DNA of 64,000 bases from Bufo bufo (taxonomy: Eukaryota; Chordata; Amphibia; Anura; Bufonidae). A model generated the notes under the pieces. The model saw nothing but the letters and a program-made list of their open reading frames with translations, was not told the DNA's origin and searched no databases. Positions 1 to 12,266 of this stretch are shown here, piece after piece (within the stretch, counting starts at the first letter, position 1; each line of letters opens with the position of its first letter). Made by a program: the position numbers and the translations under genes. The DNA is taken from the NCBI RefSeq assembly GCF_905171765.1, contig NC_053390.1:509933565-509997564 (forward strand). Direction: 5' to 3'.

Positions 1-140
1 CTCTCTCTCTCTCTCGTGTGTGTATCTCTCTCTCTCTCTCTCGTGTGTATCTCTCTCTCTCTCTCTCTCTCTCTCGTGTGTATCTCTCTCTCTCTCTCTC
101 TCTCGTGTGTATCTCTCTCTCTCTCTCTCTCTCGTGTGTA

Positions 141-171
<31 letters not shown>

Positions 172-282
172 TGTATCTCTCTCTCTCTCTCTCTCGTGTG
201 TATCTCTCTCTCTCTTGTGTGTATCTCTCTCTCTCTCTCGTGTGTATCTCTCTCGTGTGTATCTCTCTCTCTCTCGTGTGTA

Positions 283-313
<31 letters not shown>

Positions 314-336
314 TGTATCTCTCTCTCTCTCGTGTG

Positions 337-373
<37 letters not shown>

Positions 374-814
374 TGTATCTCTCTCTCTCGTGTGTATCTC
401 TCTCTCTCTCTCTCGTGTGTATCTCTCTCTCTCTCGTGTGTATCTCTCTCTCTCTCTCTCTCTCTCGTGTGTATCTCTCTCTCTCTCTCGTGTGTATCTC
501 TCTCTCTCTCTCGTGTGTATCTCTCTCTCTCTCTCTCGTGTGTATCTCTCTCTCTCTCGTGTGTATCTCTCTCTCTCTCGTGTGTATCTCTCTCTCTCGT
601 GTGTATCTCTCTCTCTCTCGTGTGTATCTCTCTCTCTCTCTCTCGTGTGTATCTCTCTCTCTCTCTCGTGTGTATCTCTCTCTCTCTCTCGTGTGTATCT
701 CTCTCTCTCTCGTGTGTATCTCTCTCTCTCTCGTGTGTATCTCTCTCTCGTGTGTATCTCTCTCTCTCTCGTGTGTATCTCTCTCTCTCTCGTGTGTATC
801 TCTCTCTCTCTCGT

Positions 815-856
<42 letters not shown>

Positions 857-1344
857 TGTATCTCTCTCTCTCTCTCTCTCTCTCGTGTGTATCTCTCTCT
901 CTCTCTCTCTCTCTCTCGTATATCTCTCTCTCTCTCTCTCGTATATCTCTCTCTCTCTCTCTCTCTCGTATATCTCTCTCTCTCTCTCTCTCTCGTATAT
1001 CTCTCTCTCTCTCTCTCGTATATCTCTCTCTCTCTCTCGTATATCTCTCTCTCTCTCTCTCTCTCGTATATCTCTCTCTCTCTCTCTCTCTCGTATATCT
1101 CTCTCTCTCTCGTATATCTCTCTCTCTCTCTCTCGTATATCTCTCTCTCTCTCTCTCGTGTGTATCTCTCTCTCTCTCTCGTATATCTCTCTCTCTCTCT
1201 CTCGTGTGTATCTCTCTCTCGTATATCTCTCTCTCTCTCTCTCTCGTGTGTATCTCTCTCTCTCTCTCGTATATCTCTCTCTCTCTCTCTCGTGTGTATC
1301 TCTCTCTCTCTCTCGTGTGTATCTCTCTCTCTCTCTCGTGTGTA

Positions 1345-1375
<31 letters not shown>

Positions 1376-1377
1376 TG

Positions 1378-1422
<45 letters not shown>

Positions 1423-1912
1423 TGTATCTCTCTCTCTCTCTCTCTCTCGTGTGTATCTCTCTCTCTCTCTCGTGTGTATCTCTCTCTCTCTCGTGTGTAT
1501 CTCTCTCTCTCTCGTGTGTATCTCTCTCTCTCTCGTGTGTATCTCTCTCTCTCTCGTGTGTATCTCTCTCTCTCTCGTGTGTATCTCTCTCTCTCTCGTG
1601 TGTATCTCTCTCTCTCTCTCTCTCGTGTGTATCTCTCTCTCTCTCTCTCTCTCGTGTGTATCTCTCTCTCTCTCGTGTGTATCTCTCTCTCTCTCGTGTG
1701 TATCTCTCTCTCTCTCGTGTGTATCTCTCTCTCTCTCGTGTGTATCTCTCTCGTGTGTATCTCTCTCTCTCTCGTGTGTATCTCTCTCTCTCTCGTGTGT
1801 ATCTCTCTCTCTCTCGTGTGTATCTCTCTCTCTCTCTCTCTCTCGTGTGTATCTCTCTCTCTCTCGTGTGTATCTCTCTCTCTCTCGTGTGTATCTCTCT
1901 CTCTCTCGTGTG

Positions 1913-1947
<35 letters not shown>

Positions 1948-2076
1948 TATCTCTCTCTCTCTCTCTCGTATATCTCTCTCTCTCTCGTGTGTATCTCTCT
2001 CTCTCTCTCTCTCTCGTGTGTATCTCTCTCTCTCTCTCGTGTGTATCTCTCTCTCTCTCTCTCTCTCTCGTGTGTA

Positions 2077-2107
<31 letters not shown>

Positions 2108-2109
2108 TG

Positions 2110-2154
<45 letters not shown>

Positions 2155-2216
2155 TGTATCTCTCTCTCTCTCTCTCTCTCGTGTGTATCTCTCTCTCTCT
2201 CTCTCTCTCGTGTGTA

Positions 2217-2247
<31 letters not shown>

Positions 2248-2721
2248 TGTATCTCTCTCTCTCTCGTGTGTATCTCTCTCTCTCTCGTGTGTATCTCTCT
2301 CTCTCTCGTGTGTATCTCTCTCTCTCTCGTGTGTATCTCTCTCTCTCTCGTGTGTATCTCTCTCTCTCTCGTGTGTATCTCTCTCTCTCTCGTGTGTATC
2401 TCTCTCTCTCTCGTGTGTATCTCTCTCTCTCTCTCGTGTGTATCTCTCTCTCTCTCTCGTGTGTATCTCTCTCTCTCTCTCGTGTGTATCTCTCTCTCTC
2501 TCTCGTGTGTATCTCTCTCTCTCTCGTGTGTATCTCTCTCTCTCTCGTGTGTATCTCTCTCTCTCTCGTGTGTATCTCTCTCTCTCTCGTGTGTATCTCT
2601 CTCTCTCTCTCGTGTGTATCTCTCTCTCTCTCTCGTGTGTATCTCTCTCTCTCTCGTGTGTATCTCTCTCTCTCGTGTGTATCTCTCTCTCTCTCGTGTG
2701 TATCTCTCTCTCTCTCGTGTG

Positions 2722-2758
<37 letters not shown>

Positions 2759-2871
2759 TGTATCTCTCTCTCTCTCTCGTGTGTATCTCTCTCTCTCTCG
2801 TGTGTATCTCTCTCTCTCTCGTGTGTATCTCTCTCTCTCTCGTGTGTATCTCTCTCTCTCTCTCTCGTGTG

Positions 2872-2908
<37 letters not shown>

Positions 2909-3061
2909 TGTATCTCTCTCTCTCTCTCGTGTGTATCTCTCTCTCTCTCGTGTGTATCTCTCTCTCTCTCTCGTGTGTATCTCTCTCTCTCTCGTGTGTA
3001 TCTCTCTCTCTCTCGTGTGTATCTCTCTCTCTCGTGTGTATCTCTCTCTCTCTCGTGTGTA

Positions 3062-3092
<31 letters not shown>

Positions 3093-3094
3093 TG

Positions 3095-3131
<37 letters not shown>

Positions 3132-3168
3132 TGTATCTCTCTCTCTCTCTCTCTCTCTCTCGTGTGTA

Positions 3169-3199
<31 letters not shown>

Positions 3200-3201
3200 T
3201 G

Positions 3202-3236
<35 letters not shown>

Positions 3237-3454
3237 TATCTCTCTCTCTCTCTCGTATATCTCTCTCTCTCGTATATCTCTCTCTCTCTCTCTCTCTCTC
3301 GTATATCTCTCTCTCTCTCTCTCTCTCTCTCGTGTGTATATCTCTCTCTCTCTCTCTCTCTCTCTCGTATATCTCTCTCTCTCTCTCGTATATCTCTCTC
3401 TCTCTCTCTCTCTCTCTCGTGTGTATATATCTCTCTCTCTCTCTCTCTCGTGTG

Positions 3455-3489
<35 letters not shown>

Positions 3490-3719
3490 TGTATCTCTCT
3501 CTCTCTCTCTCTCTCTCTCGTATATCTCTCTCTCTCGTATATCTCTCTCTCTCTCTCTCTCTCGTATATCTCTCTCTCTCTCTCTCTCTCTCTCGTGTGT
3601 ATATCTCTCTCTCTCTCTCTCTCTCTCTCGTATATCTCTCTCTCTCTCTCGTATATCTCTCTCTCTCTCTCTCTCTCTCTCGTGTGTATATATCTCTCTC
3701 TCTCTCTCTCTCTCGTGTG

Positions 3720-3760
<41 letters not shown>

Positions 3761-3795
3761 TGTATCTCTCTCTCTCTCTCTCTCTCTCTCGTGTG

Positions 3796-3830
<35 letters not shown>

Positions 3831-3834
3831 TGTA

Positions 3835-3865
<31 letters not shown>

Positions 3866-3952
3866 TGTATATCTCTCTCTCTCTCTCTCGTGTGTATATC
3901 TCTCTCTCTCTCTCTCTCTCTCGTGTGTATCTCTCTCTCTCTCTCTCGTGTG

Positions 3953-3993
<41 letters not shown>

Positions 3994-4085
3994 TGTATCT
4001 CTCTCTCTCTCTCGTGTGTATCTCTCTCTCTCTCGTGTGTATCTCTCTCTCTCTCTCGTGTGTATCTCTCTCTCTCTCGTGTGTA

Positions 4086-4116
<31 letters not shown>

Positions 4117-4139
4117 TGTATCTCTCTCTCTCTCGTGTG

Positions 4140-4174
<35 letters not shown>

Positions 4175-4176
4175 TG

Positions 4177-4211
<35 letters not shown>

Positions 4212-4215
4212 TGTA

Positions 4216-4246
<31 letters not shown>

Positions 4247-4250
4247 TGTA

Positions 4251-4281
<31 letters not shown>

Positions 4282-4283
4282 TG

Positions 4284-4320
<37 letters not shown>

Positions 4321-4422
4321 TATCTCTCTCTCTCTCTCGTATATCTCTCTCTCTCGTATATCTCTCTCTCTCTCTCTCTCTCGTATATCTCTCTCTCTCT
4401 CTCTCTCTCTCTCGTGTGTATA

Positions 4423-4453
<31 letters not shown>

Positions 4454-4538
4454 TATCTCTCTCTCTCTCTCGTATATCTCTCTCTCTCTCTCTCTCTCTC
4501 TCGTGTGTATATATCTCTCTCTCTCTCTCTCTCGTGTG

Positions 4539-4573
<35 letters not shown>

Positions 4574-4604
4574 TGTATATATCTCTCTCTCTCTCTCTCG
4601 TGTG

Positions 4605-4647
<43 letters not shown>

Positions 4648-4792
4648 TGTATCTCTCTCTCTCTCTCTCTCTCTCGTGTGTATATCTCTCTCTCTCTCTC
4701 TCGTGTGTATATCTCTCTCTCTCTCTCTCTCGTGTGTATCTCTCTCTCTCTCTCTCTCTCTCGTGTGTGTACCTCTCTCTCTCTCGTGTGTG
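1..4792. repeat. Giant interrupted CT microsatellite, pyrimidine-rich half
   Basis: The whole stretch is runs of CT of variable length, each closed by CGTGTGTAT or, in patches, CGTATAT. The CGTATAT variant clusters near 915-1280, 1943-1975, 3240-3690 and 4325-4515. All three plus-strand frames stay open for kilobases because the motif rarely makes a stop, giving Ser-Leu, Arg-Val-Tyr and Cys-Ile-Ser polymers. These are composition artefacts, not genes. It lies in an intron of the tankyrase gene. The true length may differ from the assembly because such arrays are easily collapsed or expanded. Confidence 0.97.
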
Positions 4793-6393
4793 AGAGATAC
4801 ACACACGAGAGAGAGAGAGAGAGACACACACGAGAGAGAGAGAGAGAGACACACACGAGAGAGAGAGAGAGAGACACACACGAGAGAGAGAGAGACACAC
4901 ACGAGAGAGAGAGACACACACGAGAGAGAGAGACACACACGAGAGAGAGAGACACACACGAGAGAGAGAGACACACACGAGAGAGAGAGACACACACGAG
5001 AGAGAGAGACACACACGAGAGAGAGAGATACACACACGAGAGAGAGATACACACACGAGAGAGAGATACACACACGAGAGAGAGATACACACACGAGAGA
5101 GAGATACACACACGAGAGAGAGATACACACACGAGAGAGAGATACACACACGAGAGAGAGATACACACACGAGAGAGAGAGAGAGAGATACACACACGAG
5201 AGAGAGAGAGAGAGATACACACACGAGAGAGAGAGAGAGAGATACACACACGAGAGAGAGAGAGAGAGATACACACACGAGAGAGAGAGATACACACACG
5301 AGAGAGAGAGAGAGAGATACACACACGAGAGAGAGAGAGAGAGATACACACACGAGAGAGAGAGAGAGATACACACACGAGAGAGAGAGAGAGAGATACA
5401 CACACGAGAGAGAGAGAGAGAGATACACACACGAGAGAGAGAGAGAGATACACACACGAGAGAGAGAGAGAGATACACACACACGAGAGAGAGAGATACA
5501 CACACACGAGAGAGAGAGAGAGATACACACACACACACGAGAGAGAGAGAGAGAGATACACACACACACACGAGAGAGAGAGAGATACACACACACACAC
5601 ACGAGAGAGAGAGAGAGATACACACACACACACGAGAGAGAGAGAGAGATACACACACACACACGAGAGAGAGAGAGAGATACACACACACACACACGAG
5701 AGAGAGAGAGAGATACACACACACACACGAGAGAGAGAGAGAGATACACACACACACACGAGAGAGAGAGAGAGATACACACACACACACACGAGAGAGA
5801 GAGAGAGATACACACACACACACACACGAGAGAGAGAGAGATACACACACACACACACACGAGAGAGAGAGAGAGATACACACACACACACACACACGAG
5901 AGAGAGAGAGATACACACACACACACACACACGAGAGAGAGAGAGAGATACACACACACACACACACACGAGAGAGAGAGAGAGAGATACACACACACAC
6001 ACACACACGAGAGAGAGAGAGAGATACACACACACACACACACGAGAGAGAGAGAGAGATACACACACACACACACACGAGAGAGAGAGAGAGATACACA
6101 CACACACACGAGAGAGAGAGAGAGATACACACACACACACGAGAGAGAGAGAGAGATACACACACACACACACGAGAGAGAGAGAGAGATACACACACAC
6201 ACACGAGAGAGAGAGAGAGATACACACACACACGAGAGAGAGAGAGAGAGATACACACACACACGAGAGAGAGAGAGATACACACACACACACGAGAGAG
6301 AGAGAGAGATACACACACACGAGAGAGAGAGAGAGATACACACACACGAGAGAGAGAGAGAGATACACACACACACGAGAGAGAGAGAGAGAT

Positions 6394-6424
<31 letters not shown>

Positions 6425-6919
6425 AGAGAGAGAGAGATACACACACACACGAGAGAGAGAGAGAGATACACACACACACACACACACACACGAGAGAGAG
6501 ATACACACACACACACGAGAGAGAGATACACACACACACACGAGAAAGAGAGAGATACACACACACACACACGAGAGAGAGAGAGAGATACACACACACA
6601 CACGAGAGAGAGAGAGAGATACACACACACACACGAGAGAGAGAGAGAGATACACACACACACACGAGAGAGAGAGAGAGATACACACACACACACGAGA
6701 GAGAGAGAGAGATACACACACACACACGAGAGAGAGAGAGAGATACACACACACACACACGAGAGAGAGAGAGAGAGATACACACACACACACACACGAG
6801 AGAGAGAGAGAGATACACACACACACACGAGAGAGAGAGAGAGATACACACACACACGAGAGAGAGATACACACACACACGAGAGAGAGAGAGAGATATA
6901 CACACACACGAGAGAGAGA
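4793..6919. repeat. Same microsatellite in opposite strand orientation, purine-rich half
   Basis: From 4793 the sequence becomes runs of GA closed by TACACACACGAGA, the reverse complement of the unit in the first 4.8 kb. The AC tract is short at the left (4-5 AC steps, 4800-5460) and grows to 8-12 steps between about 5820 and 6480. The strand switch is abrupt, within about 15 bases of GTGTGTGAGAGATACACACA. Together the two halves form an imperfect inverted repeat about 2 kb deep. Confidence 0.96.
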
Positions 6920-6920
6920 A

Positions 6921-6951
<31 letters not shown>

Positions 6952-6966
6952 TGTGTGTGTCTCTAT
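6920..6966. repeat. CT/GT tail of the microsatellite
   Basis: A final CT run followed by GTGTGTGTGT returns to the original strand orientation before complex sequence starts at about 6967, so the array switches strand twice. Confidence 0.9.
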
Positions 6967-7540
6967 CTATACATCCATACTTTTTTCTTTCTTTGGTATT
7001 AAAAGATCAATTGCACCTATCATACAAGATTGAGTTCTGCAAAATTCTTGCAAAGACATCAACAGCCTCCAATCCAGGAAGACCATTTGATAGAAGAGGG
7101 CATGTGCCATTCCTGGTAAATCTTTGCTGTATAAGGAAGTGCCATGCTCTTTAGGGGGGTTTATTTGCAAGGCAGAGACCGTACTGCCATCAATGAGCGG
7201 TGTCTGATGGAGCAGCATCAGATGCATCTTGCGTGTCAGCATGAGCCCGGGTGCTTGCTGCTTCTCCGTTACAGGAGGGGGAGGGATGGGAGAAACTCTG
7301 TATGGCTGGATACCCAGATTTCTGGCTGCTAGGCAGGATCACGTGGCGCTCACATACCTTGACTAGTCAACTTGTTGTTTTTTATCTTCTCATTTGAGTC
7401 TCTGCCGTGGTTCGCTAATAAATCGACAAAGAAAAGGAGGGAAATGAATATGCATTGTAGCAGTATGCCGATGAAAGTCTCTGCTGTGAGTAACCTGTGC
7501 TTCCCAGAGATCAGACGCTGTTTCTGTTTTCCCTGTACAG
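6967..7540 (+). other. TNKS: End of an upstream tankyrase intron with 3' splice site
   Basis: Complex intronic sequence with no recognised coding exon. The final 40 bases are pyrimidine-rich and end in CCCTGTACAG at 7531-7540, a good 3' splice site directly before the exon at 7541. No exon for the preceding ankyrin-repeat residues was found between the microsatellite and this acceptor, so that exon lies left of the window. Confidence 0.8.
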
Positions 7541-7636
7541 TACTGCTGCAGCACGGCGCTGATCCCAGCATCCGGAACACCGATGGCAAATCTGCCCTGG
7601 ACCTGGCTGATCCTTCAGCGAAAGCTGTGCTTACCG
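7541..7636 (+). CDS. TNKS: Tankyrase exon (ankyrin-repeat region), 96 bp
   Basis: Tankyrases are PARP-family poly-ADP-ribosyltransferases that bind partners such as axin and TRF1 through ankyrin-repeat clusters. This exon gives [15 protein letters not shown], then [16 protein letters not shown], matching the end of an N-terminal ankyrin repeat that is nearly invariant in vertebrate tankyrases. The acceptor is CCCTGTACAG and the donor GTAAGA at 7637. The exon opens with the last two bases of a Val codon and closes with the first base of a Gly codon, so phase is 1 at both ends. The Ser in DPSIRN is Asn in the mammalian proteins I remember. TNKS and TNKS2 are near identical here; the exon at 50706 favours TNKS. 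Confidence 0.93.
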
Positions 7637-8679
7637 GTAAGAAACGCCTTCCTGATATCCGATTTGTAATACTCCACGCTTTTATACTGTACTTCTATTC
7701 TTTCCATGATTTTTATGTGACATGTCTAAAATCCTCTAATTTATTAGTGTTTCTAATTGGTGGATGGGGCCATTTTTATCTGAAGTTCAGAAAGGGGACT
7801 TGTCAGTTTGTCAGTAATCCATTTATACTGAGCTGTATTCCTGATCTGTGTTTGGCATCTTTTATTTCTGCCTTTGGTTATGACGGTGTTCTCTTCTACC
7901 TTTGTCTCCGCATCCCCATATTCAAGAACATAAGATGTAGAGGAACGCTTTGGCTTCTCAGTTATTGTGCTTTTATGTCGCTTGTCTATATACGTGGCCC
8001 GTGCTGTCCAGCTCCAGTTCTTCTGGAGCAGAGACCTTTTTTTTTTCCCCACCCTGAGCAATTTGTCACCAAGGATATCAAAAGCATATTAGAAAGTGAG
8101 CAAAGCGTTGATGATACGTTGCCTGGCCTGAGTGAGAAGACTAATGTATTTTCCCCATCTAGTCACATTCTGCATCTGATTGTGCAGGATGTCGGTGGTT
8201 CATATGCTTCTTCCTGCTATTGGCTGTGATAAATGGCAGCAATTGTGCTGCCACCTACGGTGCTAAATGTGGCAGGCTAGAAAAACTTCTCCTTAGCAGT
8301 GCATATTTTATGGCTGCATCGGGCCGCTGAAAGGTGCGTTCACAGCTCGTCCTAAACGGATCTTTCAAAGCAATTGGGTAGTAGAGCCGCGACGTTCATT
8401 TATATCCAGAGATCGTGGCATTCACATGCAAATCTTTAGTCATTTTCTAGACTGTCGGCAAAGAGTCTCATACCACTAAATAAGTACCGAGAAGCCAGAC
8501 TGTACAATATACCGCCAACGTGGAGCTGCTCCACACAAACCAGGTTCTGTCTCCGTTTTGTGCCAGTCAGGTGACCCGTACTTTGCCAGCCAGAGCCCTA
8601 ATTTTCCGAATATAGGATGCAGTCGTTCTGCATTGTCCTTTTGCAGCTTCTTCTAATGTTGGAATACACATTTATATGA

Positions 8680-9545
8680 GTACTAGCAGAAGAACCCGGC
8701 TTCGCACGGGTATATTTCATCTATTTCATTTAACGTTTGTGTGTGTCATTAAAAGATATCGACAGTATCCCCCATAACAGTGACCTCTAATGCACCTCGC
8801 CCCTTTAACAGTGAACTCCACAGTCCCCCACCCCTTAACACTGACCCCCCACAGTGCCCCGCCACTTTAAAATGGGACCTCCACAGCAGCCCATCCCCTT
8901 AACTTTGACCTTCACAGCAGCCCGCCCCTTTAACAGTGACCTCACAGTACCCTGCTCCCTTAACAGTGACCTCCACAGCGCCCCGCCCCTTTAATGCTAG
9001 GGCTACACGCGCAACATTTTGTCTTAACAATTTTTATAATGATAGGCTATGGTGTTGTCCTGCGACATGTGACATACTGCGACATGACGGTCGCAAAAAA
9101 TCCATCCAAGATGGATTTTTCTGTGACTGTTGCGGCGCAGTATGTCACATGTCGCAGTGCAACACCATAGACTATCATTATAAAAATTGTTGCGACACAT
9201 GTTGCAATGTAGTTGTGCCTATGTAGTTGTGCCTAAAGCTGACCTACAGCAGTGATGAAAAATGGCTGGGTTGTTATGGAAACCTGGAGTAAAACTGTGT
9301 GTATGTGGAGACTAAGGGCCTGTGAGCTTCTATTGGCTGATTAGGGACATGTGACCGTGTGTATGGCAGTTGGGATATGAAGAGAAGGGCTTGCAGGCTT
9401 CTTTTGGCTAATGCAGGTCATTTTTTTGGGAATATCTCAGGAACGGTACGTCCTAGAGAATGGATTTCTTTCTTTCCAGGTAGCAAGAGATGCGTATACC
9501 AAGTTTCGTTGAAAATATATTAGTAACGTCATAACGGATTGATGG
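8680..9545 (+). repeat. Dispersed repeat headed by ACCCGGCTTCGCACGGG, copy 1
   Basis: It starts near AGTACTAGCAGAAGAACCCG and ends near 9545 after a module reading ATACCAAGTTTCGTTGAAA. Between them (about 8783-8995) is an imperfect minisatellite of roughly 30 bases based on CCCTTTAACAGTGACCTCCA. A separate foldback is inserted at 9000. A second copy at 10244-10562 confirms that it is a dispersed element. I recognise head and tail as a common animal repeat pattern but cannot assign a class. No transposase or reverse transcriptase frame is present. Confidence 0.7.
9000..9218. mobile_element. Foldback element inserted in the dispersed repeat
   Basis: The arms are reverse complements: GGCTATGGTGTTGTCCTGCG near 9046 pairs with TGCAACACCATAGACTATC near 9158, and the inner arms pair through GACATGTGACATACTGCG. 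The element is flanked by CTA at 8997-8999 and 9219-9221. It is non-coding and resembles a MITE; the superfamily is not certain. Confidence 0.7.
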
Positions 9546-10243
9546 ATTTGGCGTTGTGCTGGAGTTACTAAGAACCTTTGCTTTTCTCTGCTCACTTGGA
9601 GAGCAGGTGTGGAGATATTTTTCTGTCTTTAACGTACGGCATGGGTATCCTTCTTGCCATCAACATAACTCGATTTTAAGTAGCTTGCTTTCAATTACTG
9701 TCAGGAAAGCAATTGATTTCGGCTCCCAAGCGCCTGTACGATTGATGGGGTTGGTTTGAAAAGCTGCATTGTTGACATCAAGGCAATTAACTGTGGGTAG
9801 CCTGTAACGCTGCACCAAGGACTGGCATTCGCCTTCGCTGTGTGCAATGATTATCTGCTTTAGATAATGGGGAACCGGCGGCCATGTTTGATAGGTGCCG
9901 ACTGCAAGATCTTATGGATTGTTGCAGTAAAAATAGTCCTACTTTTAGCCTTTGACAGGATGAAGTAAACCGCAGCTTGTTGATCTGGGAAATCGGAGCG
10001 CAGAATTAACCCAAGCTCTGTAGCAGATTTAAAGGATCACTAAACCCAACGTTAAAACTGGTTTGTATGAAGTGTCTACTGACTACATTCACAGATGAAT
10101 AAATAACATATTCATGAGCGTATCAGAAGAGGGAGATTTTCTTCATGCAGAACCCTTTCCTTCTGCGTGTGTCCCTTGGCTGATAACATTGATTGAGTGC
10201 AGACTACGCAGCCATTGGTTTTTCTGCATAGCATGATTTATAT

Positions 10244-10562
10244 TTCTTACACGGGTATATTTCATCTATTTCATTTAACGTTTGTGTGTGTCATTAAAAG
10301 ATATCGACAGTATCCCCCATAACAGTGACCTCTAATGCACCTCGCCCCTTTAACAGTGAACTCCACAGTCCCCCACCCCTTAACACTGACCCCCCCCCCC
10401 CCCCAAAGTGCCCCGCCACTTTAAAATGGGACCTCCACAGCAGCCCATCCCCTTAACTTTGACCTTCACAGCAGCCCGCCCCTTTAACAGTGACCTCACA
10501 GTACCCTGCTCCCTTAACAGTAACATCCACAGTGCCCGCCTCTTTAACAGTGACCTCCACAG
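10244..10562 (+). repeat. Dispersed repeat, copy 2 (truncated)
   Basis: It repeats copy 1 from ACGGGTATATTTCATCTATT through the CCTTTAACAGTGACC minisatellite, nearly base for base, but lacks the head before CACGGG, the foldback at 9000 and the tail. A poly-C run of 14 at about 10390 replaces a shorter run. The element therefore existed without the foldback, showing that the foldback arrived later in copy 1. Confidence 0.8.
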
Positions 10563-11090
10563 CTGAGAGTGGCTTCCGTTTTCATGTGTCATATGGGCCG
10601 TCTTTCATCTGAATGGGCGGAATCTAATACTATAATGTCTGGTTGGCTAAGGCTTCCCTTGGTAGGTTCCGCTGATCACTGTGATGCCTCCATTTTGAAA
10701 GGAGTTATCTCTGAGACCCCCCCCCTTAACTGCAGAGCTAACCATCAGTGGATTTGAAGAGGTTATCCTATCAATCATCTAAATGCTTAGAGTCTTCAAA
10801 GGCTAATAGCTGTTTTAAAGGAGCACGTAACAAAAAGAAACAAACAAACAAACAGCACTTCCTCCATTTGCCCACCCCCACCCTTCCATCGGTTCTATTT
10901 TTTCTCATTACATTAATAAAGAAATCTTCTCCACGTCACAGGAGATCTTTCATGTTCCCAATCCTCCTCCGCACTGCCCTGAAACAAGTGAGATCGGGGA
11001 CTGGTGCTCTGTCCGCAGCGGGACAGACTGAAAATTAAGCCTCGCCTCCTCCATCAGTCTAGAGTTGACGATAGAGCAGAACGGGAGACT

Positions 11091-11870
11091 AAGGGAATCC
11101 GTCACCAGCGACCTCCCTATCAAACTGTTTGTCTGTGATAACCCTGTGCGCTGCTGGAGGCTGTGTCTAATTTGTGATGAGGTGTACGCCTCGCCCCAAA
11201 ATTAGGCACAGTCTTCAGCAGTCTGTGCACCTGAAGTGAAATCTACGCCATCGCTTGGCTGGAGTAGATTTCCGTCTTGTACACCAGTTTTCTGGAGTAG
11301 ATGAATATAATGTGACAGGGCTGCCAGCCACGTCACCTTTTCAGTAAAGTGGAGAAGGCAGTGGAAAAATGCCACTTATGCAAAATATTTTTGTTTTTGA
11401 CTTTTTCATGCCAGAAAATTAGAGAAAAATAATGATAAATCAGGCGCATAGCTTTAGTTCACTTGATTAAAATGTTATTTTTCTTTGGTTGATCCGAGGC
11501 TCTGTTTCTCACTTTTTCTTAATATGCAAGTCAGACCTTTGTGTAGCGTAATGAGGGCGTCACCACTGCTCTCGTTGCACCCAAACTCCACTCCTTTCTG
11601 TGGCCAGTCCCTCCCTCACTGCTTTGCCACTGCCTGGTCCTGTCAATCAAAGCAGCAAAAGAGGGTCTTGCCACAGAAAGGAGTGGAGCTTGGGTGCAAC
11701 AAGAGCAATGGTGATGCCCTAATTGCACCAAAGGCCTAATTTTCATCTTAAGAAAAAGTATCATAACTTGGGCATGGCACCTTGCATCAACAAAAGAATA
11801 CCAGCGTTTTAATCAGATGACCCACAGCTATGTGTCTATGGATAGGGAGGTTGCTGGTGACAGATTCCCT
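11091..11870. mobile_element. Foldback with AAGGGAATCCGTCACCAGC ends
   Basis: The left end AAGGGAATCCGTCACCAGCG pairs with the right end GCTGGTGACAGATTCCCTT. A second, younger-looking hairpin sits inside at about 11549-11719 (CACTCCTTTCTGTGGC against GCCACAGAAAGGAGTG). The right end abuts TTAAG. It is non-coding and of a type abundant in frog genomes. Confidence 0.7.
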
Positions 11871-12242
11871 TTAAGCCTTCTGTTCTCTGCAGGGTTTCTG
11901 TTTTCCAGGATCATGCAGAAAACTTTTTTAAGCTTTTACTGTTTGCAAAAAGTAAAAAAACCTTTTCATTAATTATTTTTTGGGGCTCTATGTTCCCCTC
12001 TCCTTGGTACTGCTTTGACCAGAATCCCTCTCCTCCTCTTCTGGCAGCTTCTTACTTCTCCTGCAGCTCTTCTCTGCCATGCTATTTGCTCTGTTCCTTG
12101 TAGCTGCCCTGCACTGAACAGCACGTGTCTAATGTCTACCATTGAGCAGTGAATTAGGAGGGCATGCATATTGTTGTAGACATTGAGCACCGGGTGGCGC
12201 TATACTTCGTCAGTAATTGTCATTACTCTTCACTGGAACGTG

Positions 12243-12266
12243 GTTTTTTTTTTTTTTTTTTTTTTA
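12243..12266. repeat. Poly-T tract
   Basis: An uninterrupted run of about 23 T. It could be the poly-A tail of a minus-strand retroposon, but no body was recognised next to it. Confidence 0.8.

Noticed and set aside
16..7033. Open reading frames of 1591-2337 codons in three plus-strand frames
   Set aside because: They are translations of CT/GT and GA/CA microsatellite (Ser-Leu, Arg-Glu, Thr-His polymers). The motif lacks stop codons, and there is no gene context.
7372..8229. 285-codon frame covering the first tankyrase exon
   Set aside because: Only codons from 7541 to 7636 match tankyrase; the flanks contain the acceptor and the donor and are intron read-through.
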